DNA from: Burkholderiales bacterium UBA4615 | Lineage (GTDB): Bacteria; Pseudomonadota; Gammaproteobacteria; Burkholderiales; Burkholderiaceae_E | DNA length: 29,600 bases | NCBI GenBank assembly: GCA_002386465.1 | Contig: DGIT01000136.1 | Coordinates: forward strand, 1-29,600 | Direction: 5' to 3' | Shown: positions 16,561 through 27,138 of the stretch, one piece after another | Position numbering within the stretch: position 1 is the first letter of the stretch | How the letters are laid out: each line of letters opens with the position of its first letter | The notes under the pieces: generated by a model | Databases searched by the model: none | What the model was told of the DNA's origin: nothing | The model's input: the letters and a program-made list of their open reading frames with translations, nothing else | Position numbers and translations under genes: made by a program

Positions 16561-16593
16561 CGGCGCAGGCCTGCACGCCCCAAGGCCCGTCAG
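16556..16593. terminator. possible bidirectional stem-loop between convergent genes
   Basis: CTGACGG (16556-16563, including the phosphatase stop) pairs with CCGTCAG (16587-16593) around a loop that itself holds the palindrome GCAGGCCTGC. It lies between the convergent phosphatase and aminotransferase genes. There is no T-run, so this is a weak call. Confidence 0.25.
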
Positions 16594-16644
16594 CGCCGCG
16601 GGTGCGCTGTGAGGGACGCAGCCAGATCAGCAATAGACCAGGGC

Positions 16645-17723
16645 TCAGGCGGCCGACAACCCCGCAGCACGCAGAAACGCATCGTTTTCCTCGCGCGTGC
16701 CAATGGTCACGCGGATGCAACCCTGCAATCCGAAATAGCTGTCCTGCTTGCGCACCAGCACGCCGCCCGACAGCAGCGAGGCATATGCCTGTGCCGCATC
16801 GGGCGTGCGGATCAGCAGGAAATTGGCGGCTGATGGCAGCACCTTCCAGGTGGGGTGCGCCTGCAGTGCCTTGAAGACGCGCTCTCGTTCGGCGATGGTG
16901 GCGGCCACGCGTTCGTGCATGAACTGCGGATGTGCCAGCACCACCTGCGCGCACACCGACTGAAACACTGATACCGCAAACGGAGCCACAAGCTTGCGCA
17001 ACTGGCGCGCCACGGCTTCGCTGGTGAGCGCATAACCCAGACGTGCGCCGGCCAGTCCCCAGGCTTTGGAGAAGGTGCGCAACAGCACGACATGCTCATG
17101 GCGCCGGGCAATCTCCATGGCGCTGGGGCCAGCGAACTGGTGATAGGCCTCGTCGACCACCAGCAGCCATCCTTGCGAGGCCTGCGCCAGCCGCTCGATG
17201 TCTGACAAGGCACACAACGAGCCGGTCGGCGCGTGCGGACGCGGCACAAAGATCACGCCGGCCGGACCTGCACGGCCGGCGAGCGCTTCGCGGCCTGCCT
17301 CGATCTGCGCAATCAGCGCGTCGACATCGGTGGCGAAGTCGGGCCCAAGCGGCACTTCAACGAGCTCGGCGCCCCACAGCTTTGCGTCGAGCGCGTAGAG
17401 CGCGAAATTGGGTTTGACCGTGAGGACCTGCGCGCCCATGCCCGCCAGCTGGACCAGCAGTGCGATCAGCACATTGCTGCCGGTGACCGCGACGGTGCCA
17501 GTCGCAGGCCATCCGTCGTGGGCACCGATGGCTGCAGACAAGGCCTCGCCATTCAGATCAGGGTAACGGTTCCAGGTGAGCGCGTGCAGGTGCTCGAGCA
17601 CCTTCGCCCTGAGCGCGTCCGGCAGATCGAGCGAGCTCTCGTTCTGATCGAGCTTGATCGGCGCATCGACCGGCGTGAACGGATATTCCGGGCTGGCCAG
17701 AACGGCCGCCCGGACCGGCGGAT

Positions 17724-17745
<22 letters not shown>
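16645..17745 (-). CDS. hisC: histidinol-phosphate aminotransferase-like PLP enzyme
   Basis: The 366-aa fold-type I aminotransferase would convert histidinol phosphate to imidazole-acetol phosphate (histidine synthesis) if it is a true HisC. KLDQNESSLDLPDALR, WNRYPDLNGEALS, VVDEAYHQF and RTFSKAWGLAGARLGY (Lys227 binds PLP) support this family. The conserved NNPTG segment reads RPHAPTG, so the usual asparagine is replaced. Its start lies inside the end of secA: ATG 17745 overlaps by 22 bp and is preceded by GGAAAGAAATACAAGCA, giving translational coupling. It is far from any histidine operon in view. Other acyl or sulfonyl amino-acid aminotransferase roles remain possible. Confidence 0.8.
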
Positions 17746-20513
<2,768 letters not shown>

Positions 20514-20608
20514 TGCGCCCAGGCCGCAAAGGGGCCAGGGAGGACTCGTGATCAATCGAAGATGGTAGCACGCAGGCCCTGCCGCCCTGCTGTAATCCGG
20601 GCTACAGT

Positions 20609-21088
20609 GTGGCCGGCACAACCACTTCCAGTCCTGCATCACGCCTGGTGAAACCGCATCGCCCTCCCCGCGCGGCACCCGCTCACGAATGGTTGCGCGC
20701 CGACCCTTCTTTCGCCCACCTGGGTGAACAGACCCGAACGCTCGCTGCGCTGCACGAGGCGGTGCGGCGCTGTCTGCCAGGCATGCCCCTGACGGTCATT
20801 GCCTTCCAGGGCGGGCGGCTGGTGGTGGGCGCCGCCCATGCGGCCGTGGCCGCCAAGATGCGCCAGGTCGAGCCCAGCCTGATTGCCGCGCTGACCCGAG
20901 ATGGCTGGGTGGTGGAATCGGTGCGATTCAAGTCGCACTGGCAGGCACCGGAAGCCGGCCGTACACGGGCCATCAAACCCGCGCCCGGCGCTTCGGCGAT
21001 TGCATGCGTAACGGCCCTGTCAGAGCAGGTGCAGCACACGCAATTGCGCGACGCCTTACGGCGCCTGGCTGAGCGGCACAGCGGCTGA
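20609..21088 (+). CDS. DUF721 / DciA-like protein
   Basis: The 159-aa protein matches the DUF721 family, which includes DciA, the helicase operator used by bacteria without DnaC. The recognisable part is LHEAVRRCLPGMPLTVIAFQGGRLVVGAAHAAVAAKMRQ, a small fold seen in the family. The start is doubtful: GTG 20609, or GTG 20648 (VKPHRPP); neither has a clear ribosome site. TGTAAT at 20591-20596 could be a -10 box only for the later start. It is divergent from secA and convergent with the lpxC unit. Its place beside secA and lpxC fits betaproteobacteria. Confidence 0.75.
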   Translation: MAGTTTSSPASRLVKPHRPPRAAPAHEWLRADPSFAHLGEQTRTLAALHEAVRRCLPGMPLTVIAFQGGRLVVGAAHAAVAAKMRQVEPSLIAALTRDGWVVESVRFKSHWQAPEAGRTRAIKPAPGASAIACVTALSEQVQHTQLRDALRRLAERHSG

Positions 21089-21125
21089 GCGGTACAGCCC
21101 GCCTGAGCAGGTCAGCGCACGTTTT

Positions 21126-21305
21126 TCAGGCGAGCAATTGCTCGCCGATCAGCACCGCAAAGAACACCAGTCCGGTGATCACACCAATGCGCAACAGCCG
21201 CAGCGACCACAGCATCCAGCGGCGCTCGCGGGTCACCAGCCACAAGGCGGCAGTGCCGATCACGCCCAGCGCGATCAGGATCATGAAGGCTCGCAGCAGT
21301 GGCAT
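21126..21305 (-). CDS. 59-aa two-helix membrane protein downstream of lpxC
   Basis: ATG 21305 to TGA 21126 encodes 59 residues with two hydrophobic stretches, AFMILIALGVIGTAALWLV (7-25) and IGVITGLVFFAVLIGEQLLA (40-59), joined by a positively charged loop (TRERRWMLWSLRLLR). It begins 6 bp after the lpxC stop, so it is probably made from the same transcript. The hydrophobicity pattern and codon use look like a real gene rather than chance. I recognise no family. The last codons form a perfect palindrome, GGCGAGCAATTGCTCGCC (21129-21146). Confidence 0.72.
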   Translation of the reverse strand: MPLLRAFMILIALGVIGTAALWLVTRERRWMLWSLRLLRIGVITGLVFFAVLIGEQLLA

Positions 21306-21311
21306 GGGCGC

Positions 21312-22241
21312 TCAGGCCCCCGCCCAATCGAGTTCGAACAGGCGGGGTGCTTCGCGCCTTTGCGCGAAGGTGGCGTAGGCCCAGGCCTGAGGTTGCGCAA
21401 TCAGCGCGCGCAGCAGCGCATTGTTCAGGGCATGGCCCGACTTGTGTGCCGAATACGCCGCGAGCAAGGGATGGCCCACCAGATAGAGGTCGCCGATCGC
21501 ATCGAGGATCTTGTGCTTGACGAACTCGTCGTCGGAGCGCAGGCCGTCCGTGTTGAGCACACGGTACTCGTCCATGACGATGGCGTTGCCCAGACTGCCA
21601 CCCTGCGCCAGCCCATGCGCACGCAAGGCCTCCACGTCATGCATGAAACCGAAGGTGCGCGCCCGCGCAATCGAGGACAGATAAGACTGCTGCGCAAAAT
21701 CGACTTCAACACGCTGCAACGTGGCATCGATGGCCGGATGGCCGAAATCGATGGAAAAGGCGAGCTTGAAGCCAAAGTGCGGATCGAGCCGGGCCCATTT
21801 GTCGCCCTCGCGCACTTCAATGGACTGCAATACGCGCATGAAGCGCTTGGCCGCGGGCTGCTCCACGATCCCGACCGACTGGATCAGAAACACGAAGGAA
21901 CCGGCCGACCCATCCAGAATGGGAATTTCTGGGGCGGTGACATCGACGTACAGGTTGTCGATGCCCAGACCCGCGAGCGCGGACATCAGGTGTTCGACCG
22001 TGGCCACCCGCACTTGCGCACCCGGACCACTGTCTGCAGCCATCAGCGTGGAGGCCATGCGGGTGTCACCGACCCGCTCGGCGCGTGCTGGAATATCGAC
22101 CGGCTCGGGCAAATCCACCCGGCGAAACACGATGCCGGTGTCAGGCGCTGCGGGCCGCAGCGTGAGCTCGACCCGCTGCCCGGAATGCAGCCCCACGCCG
22201 GCCGTGCGCACAAGCGCCTTGACGGTACGCTGTCTCAGCAT
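21312..22241 (-). CDS. lpxC: UDP-3-O-acyl-N-acetylglucosamine deacetylase
   Basis: LpxC is the zinc enzyme that commits sugar to lipid A synthesis. The 309-aa protein has both beta-alpha domains. Zinc ligands and catalytic residues are the histidine in TVEHLMSAL (near 84) and the histidine and aspartate in EFVKHKILDAIGD, with another conserved histidine in HKSGHALNNALL. Start ATG 22241 fits MLRQRTVKALVRTAGVGLHSG. It follows the peroxiredoxin by 49 bp and precedes the small membrane protein by 6 bp. Its location just after ftsZ is the normal dcw arrangement. Confidence 0.96.
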   Translation of the reverse strand: MLRQRTVKALVRTAGVGLHSGQRVELTLRPAAPDTGIVFRRVDLPEPVDIPARAERVGDTRMASTLMAADSGPGAQVRVATVEHLMSALAGLGIDNLYVDVTAPEIPILDGSAGSFVFLIQSVGIVEQPAAKRFMRVLQSIEVREGDKWARLDPHFGFKLAFSIDFGHPAIDATLQRVEVDFAQQSYLSSIARARTFGFMHDVEALRAHGLAQGGSLGNAIVMDEYRVLNTDGLRSDDEFVKHKILDAIGDLYLVGHPLLAAYSAHKSGHALNNALLRALIAQPQAWAYATFAQRREAPRLFELDWAGA

Positions 22242-22290
22242 GGCGTGACGCAAAACAGGCGCTGGGCTGCCCGAGTGAGCGTGGTCTGAA

Positions 22291-22794
22291 TCAGAGCTGC
22301 TTGAGCATCGTCGCGGCGTCGCTCACCTCGAACTTGCCGGGCGCTTCACGGTTGAGCTGCTTGACCACGCCGTCTTCCACGAGCATGGAGTAACGGTCGG
22401 AACGCACACCCATGCCGCGCGCGGTCAGGTCGAGCGTGAGGCCGGTAGCCTTTGAGAATTCGGCGCTGCCGTCGCCCATCATGCGCACCTTGCCGCCCGA
22501 CTTCTGATCACGGCCCCAGGCGCCCATCACGAACGCGTCGTTGACCGACACGCACCAGATTTCGTCCACGCCCTTGGCGCGCAACGCGTCGAAGTGCTGG
22601 ACATAGCTGGGCACGTGCTTGGCCGAACAGGTGGGGGTGAATGCGCCAGGCAGACCGAAGATGGCAATCTTCTTGCCCTTGGTCAGCTCGGACACCTTGA
22701 ATGCATTGGGGCCGATGCTGCAACCGTTGCCTTCGACTTCAATGAATTCGGTCAGCGTGGCCTCGGGCAGGCGGTCTCCGATCTTGATCGTCAT
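22291..22794 (-). CDS. peroxiredoxin (Prx5 / hybrid-thiol type)
   Basis: The 167-aa peroxidase reduces hydrogen peroxide and alkyl hydroperoxides in the cytoplasm. The peroxidatic cysteine is Cys56 in GLPGAFTPTCS, and the Prx5 family's GRDQKSGGKVRMMGDG region follows. The only other cysteines are Cys25 and the one in EIWCVSVND, so the resolving cysteine, if any, is not obvious. The ribosome site AGGAG lies 11 nt before ATG 22794. It lies between ftsZ and lpxC, an arrangement also seen in other betaproteobacteria. Confidence 0.93.
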   Translation of the reverse strand: MTIKIGDRLPEATLTEFIEVEGNGCSIGPNAFKVSELTKGKKIAIFGLPGAFTPTCSAKHVPSYVQHFDALRAKGVDEIWCVSVNDAFVMGAWGRDQKSGGKVRMMGDGSAEFSKATGLTLDLTARGMGVRSDRYSMLVEDGVVKQLNREAPGKFEVSDAATMLKQL

Positions 22795-22878
22795 GCGCTC
22801 AACTCCTGTGTGATGTCAGTGGGTGGGCTGCCCGGGTACGGCGGGCAGGACCGCGGATTGTATCCGCAGCCCTGCGCA

Positions 22879-22903
22879 CCGACGACTCCACAGGGGTCGT
22901 CGG
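22879..22903. terminator. 11-bp stem-loop between ftsZ and the peroxiredoxin gene
   Basis: CCGACGACTCC (22879-22889) pairs with GGGGTCGTCGG (22893-22903) with one T-G wobble and an ACA loop. It lies about 30 nt after the ftsZ stop. No T-run follows on the minus strand (the plus strand has a short GGGTTTTC), so attenuation or mRNA-end protection of ftsZ is as likely as full termination. Confidence 0.5.
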
Positions 22904-22932
22904 CAGGGTTTTCGCAGCGCGGGGAATCGGCC

Positions 22933-24096
22933 TCAGTCGGCCTGACGACGCAGGAAGGCCGGAATGTCCAGGCGATCAACACCTTTTTCTTCCAGCGCAG
23001 CCACCTGGGCCGAGGCACTGCTGCGGCCATTGCGCCAGACCGCCGGGGTGTCGAGCGATCCGTAGGACGGCTCGGCTGATGCGGACGCGTCATGCGTGCC
23101 GGTGGCGCGCATCGGCTGCTGAACCAGCTGGGGGCGGCGCGCGGTGCGGCCGATCCCGGTGGCCACCACGGTGACCCGCAGACGGTCGCCCATGTCTTCC
23201 TCATAGACGGTGCCGTGAATGATCGTGGCGTCGTCGGCGCAGAACTGCTTGATCGTGTTGATCACCTCGTTGGTCTCGCGCAGCTTGAGCGAACGGCTGG
23301 ACGTGATGTTCACGATCACCCCGCGCGCACCCGACAGGTCCACCCCATCAAGCAGCGGCGAGGCCACCGCCTGCTCGGCTGCCAGGCGGGCACGATCCAG
23401 GCCCGAGGCTTCGCCGATGCCCATCATCGCCTTGCCCTGCTCGCCCATGATGGTCTGCACGTCGGCAAAGTCGACGTTCACCAGACCCGGGACATTGATG
23501 ATCTCGGCGATGCCGGCCACGGCGTTGTGCAGCACGTCGTCGGCGCGCTTGAACGCATCTTCCAGGCTGGCATCTTCGTCCATCACGTCGAAGAGCTTCT
23601 GGTTGAGCACCACGATCAGCGAGTCCACATGCTCGACCAGCGCCTCGATGCCATCGTCGGCGATGCGCATCTTCTTGTTGCCCTCGAAGTCGAAGGGCTT
23701 AGTCACCACGCCCACGGTGAGGATGCCCATTTCCTTGGCGACTTCGGCCACCACGGGCGAGGCTCCGGTGCCGGTGCCCTTGCCCATACCGGCGGTGATG
23801 AACACCATGTTGGCCCCAGCCAGCGCCGCGCGCACCTGCTCGCGTTCCTTTTCACAGGCGGCCCGACCGGCCTGCGGATTGGCGCCAGCGCCCAGACCTG
23901 CGTCACCCAGCTGGATCGAGGCGGGCGCGAGTGAACGCTTGAGCGCCTGGCGGTCGGTGTTGACGGTGATGAAGTCCACCCCCTGCACCCCGCGGCTGAT
24001 CATGTGGTTCACCGCGTTGCCGCCGGCGCCACCGACGCCGATCACCTTGATGATGGCGCCATCGGTGCTGCTATCGATCATTTCAAATGTGGACAT
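22933..24096 (-). CDS. ftsZ: cell division protein FtsZ, with Lys in the tubulin glycine loop
   Basis: FtsZ is the tubulin-like GTPase that forms the Z-ring at midcell. The 387-aa protein has VIGVGGAGGNAVNHM (T1 loop), NVDFADVQTIM with the catalytic aspartates of the T7 loop, and the C-terminal LDIPAFLRRQAD that binds FtsA, ZipA and ZapD. One residue is wrong: the T4 signature, normally MGGGTGTG, reads MGKGTGTG with Lys106 (codon AAG). In E. coli the adjacent Gly105 is the ftsZ84 mutation site. The rest of the protein is well conserved, so it is probably functional. ATG 24096 has GGAGG 13 nt upstream. A 59-bp gap separates it from ftsA. The second ATG (residue 6) is a possible alternative start. 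Confidence 0.95.
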   Translation of the reverse strand: MSTFEMIDSSTDGAIIKVIGVGGAGGNAVNHMISRGVQGVDFITVNTDRQALKRSLAPASIQLGDAGLGAGANPQAGRAACEKEREQVRAALAGANMVFITAGMGKGTGTGASPVVAEVAKEMGILTVGVVTKPFDFEGNKKMRIADDGIEALVEHVDSLIVVLNQKLFDVMDEDASLEDAFKRADDVLHNAVAGIAEIINVPGLVNVDFADVQTIMGEQGKAMMGIGEASGLDRARLAAEQAVASPLLDGVDLSGARGVIVNITSSRSLKLRETNEVINTIKQFCADDATIIHGTVYEEDMGDRLRVTVVATGIGRTARRPQLVQQPMRATGTHDASASAEPSYGSLDTPAVWRNGRSSASAQVAALEEKGVDRLDIPAFLRRQAD

Positions 24097-24155
24097 GTTG
24101 TGCGGGCCTCCGACGATGTGTTGCTGTTGATGTTGATGAGAATATGGACAGGAAC
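24097..24155 (-). promoter_or_regulatory. ftsA-ftsZ gap with CAACA-rich leader
   Basis: This stretch carries repeated CATCAACA/CAGCAACA words and the ftsZ ribosome site GGAGG. A weak TATTCT lies near its upstream end. An internal ftsZ promoter is plausible here since other bacteria have one, but the match is too poor to be firm. Confidence 0.25.
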
Positions 24156-25388
24156 TCAGAAATTACCGACGAACCACTCTTTCATGCGACGCAAGGTTTC
24201 CTTGAACGAACCCGACTGCTCGGCCACCTTGCGCCCCCGCACACGCTGCATCCGAGCTTCCTCGAGCAATCCGTGCACGGTGGCAAACCGGGGCGTCCTG
24301 ACCACATCGGCCAGGCCACCCGAGTACTGCGGCACGCCCAGGCGCACCGGTTTCAGGAAAATGTCTTCACCCAATTCGGCCAGGCCGGGCAACTGACTCG
24401 TGCCGCCGGTAATCACCACACCCGACGACAGCAGTTCCTCGTAACCCGACTCGCGAATCGCCTGCTGCACGAGTGAAAAGAGCTCTTCCACACGCGGCTC
24501 GATCACGGCAGCCAGTGCCTGGCGCGACAGGGAGCGCGGTCCGCGATCGCCAATGCCTGGCACTTCGATGCGCTCAGACGGTTCGGCCAGCACCTGCTTG
24601 GCAATGCCGTAGCGCACCTTGATGTCTTCGGCATCAGGGGTGGGTGTGCGCAGCGCCATCGCGATATCGCTGGTGATCTGGTCGCCAGCGATCGGGATGA
24701 CTGCGGTGTGGCGGATCGAGCCGCCCGTAAAAATGGCGATATCCGTCGTGCCGCCGCCGATGTCAACCAGCGCAACACCCAACTCTTTTTCGTCCTCGGT
24801 CAGCACGGCGCTGCTGGAGGCCAGCGGCTGCAGGATCAGGTCCTGCACTTCCAGGCCGCAGCGGCGAACGCACTTGATGATGTTCTGCGCGGCCGACACC
24901 GCACCGGTCACGATATGCACTTTCACGTCCAGGCGCACACCGCTCATGCCGATCGGCTCGCGGATGTCTTCCTGACCGTCGATGATGAATTCCTGCGGCA
25001 ACACATGCAGGATCTGCTGGTCGGTGGGAATGTTGACCGCCTTGGCGGTCTCGATCACGCGGGCCACATCGGCATCGGTGACCTCCTTGTCCTTGATGGC
25101 CACCATGCCGATCGAGTTGAAACTGCGGATGTGGCTGCCCGCAATGCCCGTATAGACGTTGCGGATCTTGCAGTCGGCCATCAGCTCGGCCTCTTCAAGC
25201 GCCTGCTGGATCGAGGCCACCGTGGTCTCGATGTTGACCACCACGCCTTTTTTCAGACCGCGTGATTCATGCTGGCCCAGGCCCACGATTTCGTAGTGAC
25301 CATCGGGGCGCATCTCGGCCACCACCGCCACCACCTTGGAGGTGCCGATGTCCAGACCGACGATCAGGTCTTTGCTTTCTCGTGTCAT
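24156..25388 (-). CDS. ftsA: cell division protein FtsA
   Basis: FtsA is an actin-like ATPase that tethers FtsZ to the membrane and recruits later division proteins. The 410-aa product has the phosphate-1 motif LIVGLDIGTSKV, the central LVDIGGGTTDIAIF, and GVVITGGTSQLPGL near the end. The C-terminal amphipathic membrane-targeting helix is FKETLRRMKEWFVGNF. ATG 25388 overlaps the ftsQ stop by 4 bases (ATGA), so translation is coupled. Confidence 0.97.
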   Translation of the reverse strand: MTRESKDLIVGLDIGTSKVVAVVAEMRPDGHYEIVGLGQHESRGLKKGVVVNIETTVASIQQALEEAELMADCKIRNVYTGIAGSHIRSFNSIGMVAIKDKEVTDADVARVIETAKAVNIPTDQQILHVLPQEFIIDGQEDIREPIGMSGVRLDVKVHIVTGAVSAAQNIIKCVRRCGLEVQDLILQPLASSSAVLTEDEKELGVALVDIGGGTTDIAIFTGGSIRHTAVIPIAGDQITSDIAMALRTPTPDAEDIKVRYGIAKQVLAEPSERIEVPGIGDRGPRSLSRQALAAVIEPRVEELFSLVQQAIRESGYEELLSSGVVITGGTSQLPGLAELGEDIFLKPVRLGVPQYSGGLADVVRTPRFATVHGLLEEARMQRVRGRKVAEQSGSFKETLRRMKEWFVGNF

Positions 25389-26200
25389 GGCGTGCGCCTG
25401 GATTCGGTCGAGGGCTTCGCACCGGTATCGGGGCGAGGCGCTGGCTTGAGGGAAGTGAAGGCACCCGGGGCGCGCATGGCAAACCCGTTGGGGTAGCGCA
25501 AATCGACCGACACAACGTCGCGGTTCAGTGTGGTCTGTGCCTGCGGATAGACCGCAACCCAGCGGGCCACCCGCTCGGCGATCGGAACATCCTGTTCACG
25601 CCCGAGCAGCAGCATCAGCCCATTGTCCAGACGCGCACTCCAGGCATAGCGGTTGGACAGCGAGACCGCCTCGGGCTCCAGACGCAGCGGTGCCAGTTGC
25701 TGCTGCAATTCGGCCCAGCGGCGCGTCACCTGTGCCTCGCTGCCAGGCGGTCCGGAAAATTGAAGCAAATCGGCCTGTGCATCTGCTTCGGCCACGTTGG
25801 CCGTAAAGAGTTCGCCCTGGCGGTTCACCAGCCGACCATCGCTCCACACCGCGAGAGGCTGATGTTCTTCGATCCCCACTTTGAGGGTATCCGGCCAGAT
25901 GCGGCGCACATCGGCACGCCTGACCCAGGGCACAGCCTCAAAGCGCTCGCGCACCGCGTCCAGATTGACGCTGAAGAAATTGCCGCGCGTGGGGATGGCG
26001 CCGCTTGAGCGCAGCAGCGCACTGTTCACATGCAGGAGTCCCTGCTCGGCCGAGGCCGGCTCGATCACTACGGTGCGCAAGGCAAACGCGGGGCGCTGAA
26101 TCAGCCACCAAGCGCCGGCGGCAAGCAGCCCGGCGGCAGCCAGTGCCATCAGCACGTTAGCGGCTGTGTTGAGCAGACGGACATCGTGCCAGGGACTCAC
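25385..26200 (-). CDS. ftsQ: cell division protein FtsQ (GTG start)
   Basis: FtsQ is a single-pass membrane protein that links early and late divisome steps through FtsB and FtsL. The 271-aa protein has a short cytoplasmic tail, a transmembrane helix (VLMALAAAGLLAAGAWWL, about 14-32) and the periplasmic POTRA domain (LRTVVIEPAS...VRRIWPDTLKVGIEEHQPLAVW). I chose GTG 26200, overlapping the ddl stop by 4 bases (GTGA), because the protein then begins SPWHDVRLLNTAANVL like other betaproteobacterial FtsQ. A longer GTG start at 26248 lies inside ddl and is unlikely. Confidence 0.93.
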   Translation of the reverse strand: MSPWHDVRLLNTAANVLMALAAAGLLAAGAWWLIQRPAFALRTVVIEPASAEQGLLHVNSALLRSSGAIPTRGNFFSVNLDAVRERFEAVPWVRRADVRRIWPDTLKVGIEEHQPLAVWSDGRLVNRQGELFTANVAEADAQADLLQFSGPPGSEAQVTRRWAELQQQLAPLRLEPEAVSLSNRYAWSARLDNGLMLLLGREQDVPIAERVARWVAVYPQAQTTLNRDVVSVDLRYPNGFAMRAPGAFTSLKPAPRPDTGAKPSTESRRTP

Positions 26201-27138
26201 CGCTCGCCCCCGATCTTCAAGCTGGCGCTGGACAGCACGCTCAGGCACAGATCCTCGTAGGAGACACCTTCCGCGCGCGCGCCCATCGGCACGAGCGAAT
26301 GACCGGTCATGCCGGGCGAGGTATTGATCTCGAGGAGGAAGGGCGCCTCATCCGAGCGACGCAGCATCACATCGACCCGGGCCCAGCCCTCGCAACCGAT
26401 GGCATGAAACGCCGCCACCGACAGGGCCTGGATGCGAGCGGTCAGGTCAGCAGACAGTTGAGCCGGACACTCGTAGCGGGTGTCATCCCGAAAATATTTG
26501 TTCTGATAATCGTAGTTGCCCGCCGGCGCGAGAATTTCGATCACCGGCAAGGCGCGGGCCTGGGCGCCGCTGCCCAGGATCGGCACGGTCAGTTCTCGCC
26601 CGTCGATGAACTGCTCGCACAGCACATCATCGTCATGACGCCGGGCGATGTCGTAGGCGGCCACGCACTGATCGCGTGAGACGACCTTGGTGAACCCGAT
26701 GGTCGAGCCCTCGCGCGAGGGCTTGACCGCCATCGGCAGGCCGAACCGGTCGGCGGCCGCACGCACATCATCGGCCGAGCGCGCCACCATGAAGCCCGGT
26801 GTTGGCAGATCGTGTGTCGTCCAGATGCGCTTGGTGTAGACCTTGTCCATGGCAATGGCAGAAGCCATCACACCCGAGCCGGTATAGGGCAGACCGAGCA
26901 ATTCGAGCGCGCCCTGCACCGTGCCGTCTTCACCGAAGCGACCGTGCAGTGCAATGAACACGCGCTTGAAACCGTCACGCACCAGTTCGTCCAGTGCGCG
27001 CTGCGCCGGGTCAAAGGCATGGGCATCCACGCCCTTGGCGCGCAAGGCCTCGAGCACGCCGGTGCCCGACATGATCGACACCTCGCGCTCGGAGGAGCGT
27101 CCGCCCATCAGCACTGCGACCTTGCCGAAGTCAGCCAC
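26197..27138 (-). CDS. ddl: D-alanine-D-alanine ligase (GTG start)
   Basis: Ddl joins two D-alanines with ATP for peptidoglycan precursor synthesis. The 313-aa ATP-grasp enzyme has VAVLMGGRSSEREVS, SREGSTIGF, AGNYDYQNKYF with the tyrosine that marks dipeptide (not lactate) specificity, and LEINTSPGMTGHSLVP with the Mg2+ ligands. GTG 27138 lies within the murC end (8-bp overlap), and ADFGKVAVLMGG follows as in relatives. It is the DdlB-type copy found in dcw clusters. Confidence 0.94.
   Translation of the reverse strand: MADFGKVAVLMGGRSSEREVSIMSGTGVLEALRAKGVDAHAFDPAQRALDELVRDGFKRVFIALHGRFGEDGTVQGALELLGLPYTGSGVMASAIAMDKVYTKRIWTTHDLPTPGFMVARSADDVRAAADRFGLPMAVKPSREGSTIGFTKVVSRDQCVAAYDIARRHDDDVLCEQFIDGRELTVPILGSGAQARALPVIEILAPAGNYDYQNKYFRDDTRYECPAQLSADLTARIQALSVAAFHAIGCEGWARVDVMLRRSDEAPFLLEINTSPGMTGHSLVPMGARAEGVSYEDLCLSVLSSASLKIGGER

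Noticed and set aside
21129..21146. 18-bp perfect palindrome as a transcription terminator
   Set aside because: It lies within coding sequence, and neither strand has a T-run after it; the nearby T-run is on the wrong side.
21112..21327. 71-codon minus-strand frame at the lpxC end
   Set aside because: A neighbouring frame in the same place gives a better candidate with two membrane helices and a normal start 6 bp after lpxC.
26200..26248. Longer GTG start for ftsQ
   Set aside because: It would place 16 extra residues inside ddl, and the family N-terminus begins at WHDVRLLN, which favours GTG 26200.
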